NCBI RefSeq assembly: GCF_003991405.1
Contig: NZ_RPEN01000142.1
Span: 1-49,624, forward strand
Reading direction: 5' to 3'
Source: Pseudorhodobacter sp. E13
Lineage (GTDB): Bacteria > Pseudomonadota > Alphaproteobacteria > Rhodobacterales > Rhodobacteraceae
DNA: 49,624 nucleotides
The stretch's first letter is position 1; each line of letters opens with the position of its first letter. The notes under the pieces are model-generated. The model was not told the origin of the DNA and did no database searches. It worked only from the letters and a program-made list of their open reading frames with translations. Below are positions 1-6,980 of this stretch, in pieces. The translations under genes and the position numbers were made by a program.

Positions 1-107
1 AACGGAAGGAAACACCAGCATTGACGCCATCATGACACGCAGAACATAACCACTGGGTGGGTCAGTTCTCGGTGACAATGCCGGGTCAATTCTCAGTGGC
101 AATCAAC
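1..107 (-). mobile_element. probable IS21-like insertion sequence end (partial)
   Basis: Two near-identical direct repeats of the form GGGTCA-TTCTC-GTG-CAAT lie at 59-80 and 83-104, 24 bp apart. The ccdA reading frame stops abruptly at the outer one. Tandem repeats of this type inside a terminal end are typical of IS21-family elements, where they are transposase binding sites. The element would extend leftwards out of the window; a minus-strand ATG at about 32 could open its first gene, but too little is visible to confirm that. The family call is an inference from the end sequence. Confidence 0.55.
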
Positions 108-600
108 AGCCGGAGGTCGAACTGAGTGTCAGGATCGCGCCGAGGATCGGTCCGATGCAAGGTGTCCAGCCGAAGGCGAAGGCAAGCCCCAGCACATAAG
201 CGCCAAACGGGCGACCGCCGGGAATGTCGAGATTGAAACGGGTATCGCGCGAGAACGCATTGAGACGAAAGACACCCAGCATGACCAGTCCGAACAGAAT
301 GATGATCGCGCCGCCGAGATAGTTCAGCTCGGTGCGCCATGTCAGCAGCAGGGATCCGAGCGCGCTGGCCCCGGCCCCGAGGGCGACGAAGACCGTCGAA
401 AAGCCCAAGATAAAGCAGGCACTCAACCCGAGCGCCCCGGCGCGCGCCCGCAAGCCGACCGACCGCGTCATGCGCAAATCCGGCTGCCCTGCGATATAGG
501 ATACGTAGCCCGGCACCAGCGGCAGGACGCAGGGAGAGAGGAACGAGATGGCTCCCGCCAGGAAGGCCGCGAAGATGCCGATGCCGGAAATATCCATCAT
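103..600 (-). pseudogene. ccdA: CcdA/DsbD-like thiol transporter, truncated
   Basis: This begins as a CcdA-type membrane protein, which carries reducing equivalents from cytoplasmic thioredoxin to periplasmic thioredoxin-like proteins. The family's two redox Cys motifs are present: SPCVLPLVPGY near residue 22 and TPCIGP near residue 147. Four hydrophobic segments are visible. The family usually has six segments and about 240 residues, whereas this frame ends at 165, immediately after the fourth, with an unrelated tail SSTSGC that enters the IS-like repeats. Its ATG overlaps the stop of the preceding gene (ATGA), so it was the last gene of the copper/thiol operon. It is probably non-functional, which would cut the electron supply to the upstream CcmG- and TlpA-like proteins unless another copy exists. 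Confidence 0.8.
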
Positions 601-1088
601 ACATCACGCTCGGTGCTGAAGGGCCACACGGCCCACCAGAACGCGACCAGCGGGACCACGATCCATTGCAAAACAGGTGACAGGCCCGCATCGAGGACCG
701 GAATGATCGGCATCAGGTCCGAATAGGCCCAGGCGGCGCGGATCACGATGTTGAGCCATTCACTGAAAAGCGTGTGTCCCAAGCCGAACACTACCGTCAG
801 GACGGTCACAGACCGCCGCGTGGAGGCGACCAGGGGCCAGCCCCGGCCCGACAGCATGAGGGCAAGCATCAGCGCGCTCATGGCGATCAGGATATCGCCA
901 CCCGTGCAATGGACGGCTGCGAAGACGATCTCACCCCAGGTGCCTTCGTTCCAGATCGTGTAGAGCGGCATATGCGCGAACTCCCAGACCAAGTTGGCCG
1001 GGATGATCACCGCAAAATACCGACGAAGAGCCGTCAGGGAAATTCCGTCTGTCGAGGACAGCCTCACGCTAGTCGTGACGACACTCAT
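597..1088 (-). CDS. integral membrane protein of copper operon, unknown function
   Basis: A 163-residue protein with about four hydrophobic segments, including one at VWEFAHMPLYTIW and one around VTVLTVVFGLGHTLF. An HCTGGD motif lies near the second segment. I do not recognise a named family. The start at 1088 is preferred over an upstream in-frame ATG because it gives an ATGA overlap with the SCO1 stop, and its own stop overlaps the ccdA start in the same way. That implies translational coupling in the order SCO1, this gene, ccdA. Its position suggests a role in copper or thiol traffic at the inner membrane, but that is inference from context only. Confidence 0.75.
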   Translation of the reverse strand: MSVVTTSVRLSSTDGISLTALRRYFAVIIPANLVWEFAHMPLYTIWNEGTWGEIVFAAVHCTGGDILIAMSALMLALMLSGRGWPLVASTRRSVTVLTVVFGLGHTLFSEWLNIVIRAAWAYSDLMPIIPVLDAGLSPVLQWIVVPLVAFWWAVWPFSTERDV

Positions 1089-1780
1089 TGAAACACCCCT
1101 GTCAGCCGGTCCCACCAGCTGGGCTCCCGGCGTCGATGCTGGGCGTTGTTGATCAACTCGCTGACATAGAGGATCAGGTTCACGTTCTTGAAGTCCATGC
1201 CATGGAATTTTGCAGCGAACCGACCGCCGATGTCCACGACATTCGTGACCGCTCCGTGCATCATCATGTCGCTGTCGGCGGTCATCGTGAACTCCAGCCC
1301 ATATTCCCGCGCCAGAAGGCGCGTTGCGTCATCAGATTGATGAGGCTGCTTGGTCAAAATGACCCAGTTGCTCGGATCGAGCCCATGCCGATCCGCGTAA
1401 TCGCGCAGCACGTCCGGCGTGTCGTTCACCGGATCGGTCGTAATCGAGATGAATTGCACCAGATCTTTCATCGGCCCATCGTTGATCGAGGCCTGTATGG
1501 CCGCGATCTTTTCGGAGTGCAGCGGGCAGACGTCGGGGCAGTTGGCGTAAATGAAATGCAGGATGACAACTTTATCGTCAAAGTCCGACAGGCGGACGGG
1601 GTTGCCCTCCGCATCCTGTAGCTCAAATCCTGGGGTCTGCGCCGCATCTATGGCCTGAAAGTACGTCTCCATCTCGAACATGCGCGCATCCAGGTTTTCT
1701 CCCGGATGATCGGCAAAGGCCGGAGAGGAGATCGTGGCCGCAATGATCGCCAAGGCGGCGCGCCGTGTCAGTGCTTTCAA
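1085..1780 (-). CDS. SCO1/SenC family copper chaperone
   Basis: A 231-residue periplasmic protein with an N-terminal signal (MKALTRRAALAIIAATISSPAFA). It has the thioredoxin-fold SCO motif CPDVC near residue 82 and a distal His in MMMHG, which together form the known Cu ligands of SCO proteins. The family delivers copper to the CuA site of cytochrome oxidase or acts as a thiol reductase. The start is TTG with AAGGA eight bases upstream. The C-terminus (QHRRREPSWWDRLTG) is longer than the core domain. It is one of three SCO proteins in the window and sits between the Met-rich protein and the membrane protein in the minus-strand operon. Confidence 0.9.
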   Translation of the reverse strand: MKALTRRAALAIIAATISSPAFADHPGENLDARMFEMETYFQAIDAAQTPGFELQDAEGNPVRLSDFDDKVVILHFIYANCPDVCPLHSEKIAAIQASINDGPMKDLVQFISITTDPVNDTPDVLRDYADRHGLDPSNWVILTKQPHQSDDATRLLAREYGLEFTMTADSDMMMHGAVTNVVDIGGRFAAKFHGMDFKNVNLILYVSELINNAQHRRREPSWWDRLTGVFQ

Positions 1781-1841
1781 TTCTTATATCCTTACAATAA
1801 ATGCCTGCCGATCCGTGGACCAACAGGCATCATTAGCAACT

Positions 1842-2114
1842 CTAGCCGTCCGATTTTTCCGACGGCATCATGTCACCGTCCATTTTCTCGGTCATGGACG
1901 CCATCATCTCGGTGCAGGCTTCCATCATGGGTTTCATTTCGGCCATCATCTTCATCATGCCCATCATGTCGCCGTCCATCATGCCGCTTTGCATGGCATC
2001 ATCATTCTGCATCATTTCGCCCGTTTCCGGGGTGGTCTGTTCCTGGGCGCTGACGGCAAATGCACTTGCGGTAAGGGCCGTCGCAACGACGAAAGTTGTA
2101 AGTGTTTTTCTCAT
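1842..2114 (-). CDS. methionine-rich periplasmic protein, probable copper binder
   Basis: A 90-residue protein with a clear signal peptide ending near SAFAVSAQ. The mature part of about 66 residues contains roughly 20 methionines in MM, MxxM and GMMDGDMM patterns, plus one Cys (EACTEMM). Met clusters are the standard soft ligand for Cu(I) in periplasmic copper carriers. AAGGAG lies six bases before the ATG. No family name is offered. The genes around it (SCO1 downstream, a Cys-rich membrane protein upstream) fit a copper-buffering role, which is an inference. Confidence 0.8.
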   Translation of the reverse strand: MRKTLTTFVVATALTASAFAVSAQEQTTPETGEMMQNDDAMQSGMMDGDMMGMMKMMAEMKPMMEACTEMMASMTEKMDGDMMPSEKSDG

Positions 2115-2154
2115 GGTTTTCTCCTTGGGTTGATCGTGTGGTTATCGAAAGAAC

Positions 2155-2436
2155 TCAGTCGGGAGACGCCCCGTCCGGCGATTTGGAGCATCCCTTTCCA
2201 GACCCGCCCTTCATGCACAGACCCAGGCCGCACATCGCGGCACAGGGGGCCAGCGAGACCAGAACAGGCGCGAGCCCGATCGCGGTGAGCCATCCCCAGT
2301 TCAGGGCCATGCCGCCCCCCATCACGGTTGCCGCACCGACGAACAGCAATCGTCTGCGCGTCAACCACCGGGGCCTGTTGCCAGCACTGGAAATGCCTGA
2401 AGTGGTTGCGTCGCTGGATGGTATTACGTCGGTCAT
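2155..2436 (-). CDS. small Cys-rich membrane protein
   Basis: A 93-residue protein with a cytoplasmic, Ser/Thr-rich N-terminus, the basic stretch RPRWLTRRR and two hydrophobic segments (residues about 30-47 and 51-70). The second ends in CAAMCGLGLCMKGG, followed by KGC. Four Cys and a Met near the membrane exit suggest metal binding. AAAGGA precedes the ATG by eight bases. I do not recognise a family. It lies between the TlpA-like and Met-rich genes in the operon. Confidence 0.7.
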   Translation of the reverse strand: MTDVIPSSDATTSGISSAGNRPRWLTRRRLLFVGAATVMGGGMALNWGWLTAIGLAPVLVSLAPCAAMCGLGLCMKGGSGKGCSKSPDGASPD

Positions 2437-2517
2437 CCGAAAAATCCTTTCGATGTTAGTGAGATGGTCATTCCAGTAACTGGAAGGTCAAGGGTGAGGG
2501 AACATCTTCTGGGGAAC

Positions 2518-3030
2518 TCATTCGATAAATTCGCGCAGAAAGGACACCATTTCGGGGTCGTCCCATTCGGCTGGTCCGACCAGTCGCCCGAGCTCCCGCC
2601 CCTGCGCGTCGATCAGGATCGTCGTCGGCAGGCCAACGGTGCGCAGCGCGGTCATCGAGAGCATGGTCTGATCGACATACATCTTGAGATTGGTGACACC
2701 GATCTCGTCGTAGAAACGCCGCACGACTTTTGATCCGGCCCGGTCGATGGACAGGGCGACCACCTCGAAGTCGTCGCCGCCAAGTTCCGCTTGCAGCGCA
2801 TCCAGTGTCGGCATCTCTTCCCGGCAAGGGACGCACCACGTTGCCCAGACATTCACGAGGATCACCTTGCCGCGAAAATCTTCCATGTCCCCACGGCTGC
2901 CGTCTTCTTTCTCGTAGCGCACATTGGCGACGGTCTGCGGGGTATCGTGCAGGGCGAACCCCTGCGGTCCGGCAAACGCCGTGCCGACGGACATTGCCCA
3001 GGCGATCAGCGCCGGTTTCAGATGTTTCAT
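2518..3030 (-). CDS. TlpA-like periplasmic thioredoxin
   Basis: A 170-residue thioredoxin-fold protein with a signal peptide (ALIAWAMSVGTAFA). Its redox motif ATWCVPCREEMPTL, near residue 63, is the TlpA/ResA type, and a cis-Pro region VGLPTTILID follows. TlpA-like proteins reduce periplasmic disulfides, for example in SCO proteins and CuA centres, and are recharged by CcdA. GAGGAG precedes the ATG, which overlaps the ccmG stop. With SCO1 downstream in the same operon, a job in keeping copper-site thiols reduced is likely. Confidence 0.85.
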   Translation of the reverse strand: MKHLKPALIAWAMSVGTAFAGPQGFALHDTPQTVANVRYEKEDGSRGDMEDFRGKVILVNVWATWCVPCREEMPTLDALQAELGGDDFEVVALSIDRAGSKVVRRFYDEIGVTNLKMYVDQTMLSMTALRTVGLPTTILIDAQGRELGRLVGPAEWDDPEMVSFLREFIE

Positions 3031-3623
3031 GGCGTTGTCTCCTCGGCGGATTGGGTGTTCAGATCACGGACGATCGGCAACAGGGTTTCTTCCAGGATTG
3101 ACCGCGTAATCGGACCGACATGGCGGTAGGCGATGGTGCCATCGGGCGCGATGACGTAGGTTTCGGGTACGCCATAGACGCCCCATTCGATACCGGCGCG
3201 TCCGTTGATGTCGGCCCCGATGCGCGCGTAGGGATCACCCAACTCGTCGAGCCAGGCGCGCGCCTGATCGGGCGTGTCCTTGTAGTTGATTCCGTAGAGC
3301 GGCACCTCACCGGTTGCGCTCAACTCCATGAACAGCGGATGTTCGGCACGGCAGGGCACACACCACGAGGCAAAGACGTTCACCAGTGACACGTGTCCGA
3401 TCAGGTCCTGCGTCGAAAGACCTTCTTCTCGGCCGAGCACCGGGGGCAGCGCGAAGTCCGGCACGGGTTTGCCGAGACGTGCCGACGGCAAGTCGTCGCC
3501 ACCCCTGAAAAGCCCCCAACCGAACAGGACCATGAGGGCAAAGGCTATCAGCGGCACCAGCACGAACCCGGAGATACTGCGTCGCGACACAGGGTGGGCA
3601 TTTCCTTCGACCTTTTCCGTCAT
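3027..3623 (-). CDS. ccmG: CcmG/DsbE thiol:disulfide interchange protein
   Basis: A 198-residue membrane-anchored thioredoxin with an N-terminal transmembrane segment (SGFVLVPLIAFALMVLFGWGLF). It contains the CcmG signature FASWCVPCRAEHPLF and the family's YGINYKDTPDQARAWLDELG and GVYGVPETYVI segments. The family reduces the haem-binding Cys pair of apocytochrome c. ATGA overlaps join it to both neighbours: the cytochrome c stop at its start and the TlpA start at its end. Since most alphaproteobacteria have a chromosomal ccm cluster, this is probably an extra copy serving the cytochrome encoded just upstream. Confidence 0.88.
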   Translation of the reverse strand: MTEKVEGNAHPVSRRSISGFVLVPLIAFALMVLFGWGLFRGGDDLPSARLGKPVPDFALPPVLGREEGLSTQDLIGHVSLVNVFASWCVPCRAEHPLFMELSATGEVPLYGINYKDTPDQARAWLDELGDPYARIGADINGRAGIEWGVYGVPETYVIAPDGTIAYRHVGPITRSILEETLLPIVRDLNTQSAEETTP

Positions 3624-4045
3624 GGCTGCGCCTGCTCATCGGCAAGGGATCGGTTTTCCTGCGACGCGCGGATCCGGTCGGGCCATGTGCTCTTTATGTA
3701 GTCAATGATCGCCGTGATCTCATCGTCTGTCAGCACAACCTCATATCCGGGCATGTCGCTTTCGTAACCGTTCCCGACAATCGCCGCCGGTCCGCGTTTC
3801 ACGATGTCGAGCAATACGCGGTCGGGGTGATGCCAGGTATGGCCGGAGGCGTCGTGGGGCGGGGCAGGCAACCTGCCGTTCGGCAATCGTGTGCGCCAAT
3901 CTGGTTGCCCCTCCAGGTTCGCCCCATGGCAACTGGCACAATTCACTTGATAAAGGCGCTCGCCCATGAGCACGTCGCTCTGCGCCGCTACGGGCAAAAC
4001 CGTTGTGGCGAGCAGGACCGCAGCGAGCCTAATGGTGTTTTTCAC
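3620..4045 (-). CDS. periplasmic class I cytochrome c
   Basis: A 141-residue protein with a signal peptide (LAAVLLATTVLPVAAQ), one haem c site CASCHG near residue 36 and a candidate axial Met in YESDMPGY. The start is GTG, with GAAGGTGG seven bases upstream. It is a small mono-haem cytochrome, probably an electron carrier between the redox proteins of this operon. The neighbouring CcmG-like protein could help its maturation. Its start region overlaps the end of a 52-residue membrane ORF by 17 bases. Confidence 0.85.
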   Translation of the reverse strand: MKNTIRLAAVLLATTVLPVAAQSDVLMGERLYQVNCASCHGANLEGQPDWRTRLPNGRLPAPPHDASGHTWHHPDRVLLDIVKRGPAAIVGNGYESDMPGYEVVLTDDEITAIIDYIKSTWPDRIRASQENRSLADEQAQP

Positions 4046-4187
4046 GGCACTTCCACCTTCTTGTTACAAACCACATACAGAGAATGAAAAGTGCCGCGAG
4101 CGACGACAGGACAAGCAGGACGCAAAGCGCCCAGACCCACCCCATCGACAACAGGCTGTCGCCGCTGCTGGCACCCTCAATCCGCAT
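4029..4187 (-). CDS. 52-residue single-span membrane protein
   Basis: The frame opens with MRIEGASSGD, has one long hydrophobic segment (MGWVWALCVLLVLSSLAAL then FILCMWF) and ends in a strongly basic tail, VTRRWKCREKHH. The positive-inside rule would put the C-terminus in the cytoplasm. Three Cys and several Met are present. It starts 12 bases after the preceding small gene and overlaps the cytochrome c start by 17 bases, so translational coupling is plausible. The ribosome binding site is weak and no family is recognised; it is called from composition and packing alone. Confidence 0.5.
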   Translation of the reverse strand: MRIEGASSGDSLLSMGWVWALCVLLVLSSLAALFILCMWFVTRRWKCREKHH

Positions 4188-4199
4188 TCTGGCACATTT

Positions 4200-4343
4200 C
4201 TATTTTCCGCTGTCCGAGCGGATGTATTTGACCAAGGCGATTGCCGCGAGCACCAGCACACCCACGATCAGCAACCAGACGAGGCCCATCGCAATCATCA
4301 TGCCGCCGCCCATCATTCCACCGTCCATCATCATGCATTCCAT
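4200..4343 (-). CDS. 47-residue Met-rich single-span membrane protein
   Basis: A very short protein: MECMMMDGGMMGGGMMIAM, then a transmembrane segment GLVWLLIVGVLVLAAIALV and the tail KYIRSDSGK. A shorter 44-residue version starts at 4334. AAGGGA lies nine bases before the 4343 ATG. Short proteins with a Met/Gly-rich head, one membrane span and a KY-type tail occur in copper loci of alphaproteobacteria, so this looks genuine. The Met cluster at the membrane surface suggests Cu(I) binding. It is followed 12 bases later by another one-span ORF. Confidence 0.65.
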   Translation of the reverse strand: MECMMMDGGMMGGGMMIAMGLVWLLIVGVLVLAAIALVKYIRSDSGK

Positions 4344-4400
4344 CCTTTGTTTTCCCTTGAAACCGGTCTGGCACTGGTTCGCACCAGACCGCGCGATTGA

Positions 4401-4868
4401 TCATTCGACCGCATATACGGTCGGGCTCACACCTTCCTCGACGGTGTAAATCTTGAAGGGCTCCTGTTTCGCGCCGCCCATACCCGGCGACCCCAATGGC
4501 ATGCCGGGAAGAGTCACACCGGCAATTTCCGGGCGCTCCTCAAGCAAGCGGTTAACAACTTCGATGGGCACATGGCCGCTGACAACGTAGTCACCCAGAA
4601 AGGCGGTATGGCAGCCCTGGAAGTCATCCGGGATACCGGCATCGCGGCTGATCTGCGCCAGATCATGGGTCGGTTTCACCTCCACCGTGAAACCGTTCTC
4701 CCGCAGATAGTCCGCGTAACTCTCGCAACATCCGCATTGTGGGTTCTTGTAGAGCGTGACCTCCTGCGCCGCGGCAGGCGCGGCATTCAGGCTCATCGCA
4801 AGGACGGCGACGGCACCTGCCGTGCCGAGGCTGGCAAATCCAAGTATCTTCTTCATCGGTTCATTCAT
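4401..4868 (-). CDS. DUF411 metal-binding periplasmic protein
   Basis: A 155-residue protein of the DUF411 family, found with copper resistance genes. A signal region precedes AAQEVTLYKNPQCGCCESYADYLRENGF, where the CGCC motif is the putative metal site. GCHTAFLGDYVVSGHVP and LPGMPLGSPGMGG add His and Met ligands. The start at 4868 is chosen because AGGA lies eight bases before it; in-frame ATGs further upstream at 4874 and 4922 are less well placed. It follows the multicopper oxidase by 25 bases. A second copy is at 23368-23844. Confidence 0.88.
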   Translation of the reverse strand: MNEPMKKILGFASLGTAGAVAVLAMSLNAAPAAAQEVTLYKNPQCGCCESYADYLRENGFTVEVKPTHDLAQISRDAGIPDDFQGCHTAFLGDYVVSGHVPIEVVNRLLEERPEIAGVTLPGMPLGSPGMGGAKQEPFKIYTVEEGVSPTVYAVE

Positions 4869-4893
4869 TTTCATGGTCCTAAGTGTGTGAGTT

Positions 4894-6333
4894 TCAGGTT
4901 TTGGTCGTGCCAGGTTCGACACGGATGACGCCCATCATGCCCGCCGCCTGGTGTTCCAGAATGTGGCAATGGAACATCCAGTCACCGGGATTGTCCGCGG
5001 CGAAGGCGATCTCGACCCGTTCTTCGGGTGCCATCAGGACGGTGTCCTGCCATTCGCGATACCGAGTCGGTTGTCCGTTGCGGGCGATCACACGGAACGA
5101 ATGCCCGTGAAAATGGATCGGATGGTGCCAGGCGGTGCGATTATCCATCTCGAACACGTGCGACGTGCCCTGCGGCAGGACCAGCAAGGGGTCCATCATA
5201 TGACCCGTCGCGGCTTCTCCGTTGATGAACCACATGTTGCCCTCGCGCATCTGGTCCATCATCGACCCCATACCGCTGCCCATCATCATCTGCCCCATCA
5301 TTCCGCCGTTGAATACGATCTGGTGCCGCGCGGCCGACGCCATGTCCGGTTCGGCCAGCGGGTTGGGCGGCAGGTCCATCGACCAATCCGGCACACTGTC
5401 CCGCAGCCTGTCAGGCCCGTAGACGAGATCGACCAGACGGTATTCGAGGCCTTCGTAGAAGACATCGGTGACCGTGACGGCCTCTCCGGGTTTGCCGGTC
5501 ATGTCGATTACCAGATCGACACGCATCGCCGGGCCGATCACCACGACCCCGCCGTCAGGGGCATGGGGCGTCACGGGTTGACCGTCCAGCGCGACCACGA
5601 CTGGTTCAAAATCTCCAAAATCCAGCCCGAATATCCGCGCGTTCGCCGCGTTGATTAGCCGCAAGCGGATGCGCTCACCGGATTGCACCGAGATGCGTTC
5701 GGGGATCTGACCGTTGATGGTCACGGAATTGCCAATACGACCGCCGTGCATCGCGTCATGGCGGTTGCCGAAGTCATCCGCAATCTGTCCGTCCCTGGTC
5801 ATGCGCCAGTCGTCCAGCATCCAGGTCAGGTCACGATCCACGCGGATCGGGTCCGCCTCCTCGACGATCAGTGGCCCGTAAAGGCCGCGTCCGACCTGTT
5901 CCGAACTGCGCTGGTGCGGATGGTACCAGAACGTGCCCGCATCCAGCGCATCGAACTCGTAGAGAAAATCGCCATCAACCGGGATCGGATCCTGTGTAAG
6001 GAACGGCACTCCGTCCATCGCATTGGGCGTGCGAATGCCATGCCAGTGGATTGTGGTCCCTTCATCCAACCCATTCTGAGCCAGAACCCGCACGCGGTCG
6101 CCCCGCCGGACCCTAATTTCAGGGCCGGGGACGGACCCGTTATAGCTCCAGACATTAGTCGGGCCGTATGGTGACGGGCGCAGGGCGGCCTGTCCGGATG
6201 CCGCGCGTAGGACGAATGGGTCCCCAGTTGGATCGGCCATCGCCATTCGTGCAGGTGACAGAGCGGATAGGGCTGTTAATGCGGCACCTGTGCGAAGCAC
6301 GTGCCTTCGTGAAATCGGTCTGTGGAGGATCAT
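4894..6333 (-). CDS. Tat-exported multicopper oxidase (CueO/CopA-like)
   Basis: A 479-residue multicopper oxidase with a twin-arginine signal (ISRRHVLRTGAALTALSALS). All four copper motifs are visible: HWHG, WYHPHQR, HHPIHFHGHSF and HCHILEHQAAGM, the last Met being the axial type 1 ligand. A Met-rich insert near residue 360 (GGMMGQMMMGSGMGSMM) resembles the Cu(I)-binding insert of CueO/CopA enzymes. The enzyme probably oxidises Cu(I) to less toxic Cu(II) in the periplasm. The start at 6333 has AAGGT seven bases upstream. It follows the CueR-type promoter and a small secreted protein. Confidence 0.92.
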   Translation of the reverse strand: MILHRPISRRHVLRTGAALTALSALSPARMAMADPTGDPFVLRAASGQAALRPSPYGPTNVWSYNGSVPGPEIRVRRGDRVRVLAQNGLDEGTTIHWHGIRTPNAMDGVPFLTQDPIPVDGDFLYEFDALDAGTFWYHPHQRSSEQVGRGLYGPLIVEEADPIRVDRDLTWMLDDWRMTRDGQIADDFGNRHDAMHGGRIGNSVTINGQIPERISVQSGERIRLRLINAANARIFGLDFGDFEPVVVALDGQPVTPHAPDGGVVVIGPAMRVDLVIDMTGKPGEAVTVTDVFYEGLEYRLVDLVYGPDRLRDSVPDWSMDLPPNPLAEPDMASAARHQIVFNGGMMGQMMMGSGMGSMMDQMREGNMWFINGEAATGHMMDPLLVLPQGTSHVFEMDNRTAWHHPIHFHGHSFRVIARNGQPTRYREWQDTVLMAPEERVEIAFAADNPGDWMFHCHILEHQAAGMMGVIRVEPGTTKT

Positions 6334-6392
6334 CGCATTTACCTTGATCTGAAAGGGTCGCACTCAGCCAGCTTCGGCCAAGGCAACAATCA

Positions 6393-6413
6393 GGCCTCGC
6401 AGCAGGCGAGGCC
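6393..6413 (-). other. intergenic hairpin inside copper operon
   Basis: A perfect 8-bp inverted repeat (GGCCTCGC / GCGAGGCC) with a 5-base loop lies between the small secreted protein and the multicopper oxidase. No U-run follows on the minus strand, so it is more likely an mRNA processing or stabilising hairpin, or a partial attenuator, than a full terminator. Confidence 0.5.
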
Positions 6414-6423
6414 GGTATCAGGT

Positions 6424-6777
6424 TCAAACAGGCAGTTTGGGAGGGAACGGATCAAGCGACGGATTTGCGCCGACTGGGATCAAAGGTTCGGCACCCCGGA
6501 TGGCAGTACCAAAGGGCATCGTGAGCCGCGCTGACGGCATATTGGCAAGGAGGCCAGCCGTACCGCTGGAGCCGCAAGGAACAGGACACCCACCTTCACA
6601 GGCAGTGCCGTCAGCAAATCCGGTGGGATTGCACCCGTCGCAACGGCCATCCGCGCTTTCGGAGGGGTCCATCTGCGCCATAGCCGTGACCGACATACTG
6701 GCCGACGACACATCCGGCGCAGTCACGGCGCCGAAGGTCAGCATGAGAATCAAAACAAGGCGAAAAACGCAGGTCAT
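6424..6777 (-). CDS. small secreted Cys-rich protein, first gene of copper operon
   Basis: A 117-residue protein with a signal peptide (MTCVFRLVLILMLTFGAVTA). A Cys-rich centre follows: CDGCNPTGF, then ACEGGCPVPCGSSG. The Cys pairs suggest metal or disulfide chemistry, and the C-terminus is Pro-rich. I do not recognise a family. The ATG at 6777 is chosen over an in-frame TTG at 6804 because the predicted transcription start of the CueR-type promoter falls near 6778, giving a leaderless or nearly leaderless mRNA. It is followed by a hairpin and then the multicopper oxidase. Confidence 0.65.
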   Translation of the reverse strand: MTCVFRLVLILMLTFGAVTAPDVSSASMSVTAMAQMDPSESADGRCDGCNPTGFADGTACEGGCPVPCGSSGTAGLLANMPSARLTMPFGTAIRGAEPLIPVGANPSLDPFPPKLPV

Positions 6778-6784
6778 ACAGTTA

Positions 6785-6815
6785 CCGCTACAACCTTCCA
6801 GCAAGGGGAGGTCAA
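6785..6815 (-). promoter_or_regulatory. CueR/MerR-type copper promoter
   Basis: On the minus strand, TTGACC (-35, 6810-6815) and TAGCGG (-10, 6785-6790) are separated by exactly 19 bp, the long spacer typical of MerR-family activated promoters. The spacer holds the dyad CTCCCC-TTGC-TGGAAGG, close to known CueR operators. It points into the copper operon and differs from the CTCTAG-type dyads elsewhere in the window. No cueR gene is seen here, so a regulator encoded elsewhere is implied. Confidence 0.75.
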
Positions 6816-6980
6816 GTGATATTCGGTAACTTGGTCGTGATACCCCTGTAGTGTATCCGACTCAGACCTTCCTTACTGCCCTTCGCAGCCAGTTACTCAT
6901 GCAAAGGTTCATCAGTCCACTTGACATTGGTCGACGTCAACTTGCCGTCGCAAATGAGGTAATGATGTCCTCATGCCCGG

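Noticed and set aside
6921-6940. Short inverted repeat TTGAC / GTCAA between the CDF gene and the CueR-type promoter
   Set aside because: Arms of five bases with a 10-base gap are expected by chance, and the position does not fit a promoter of either neighbour.
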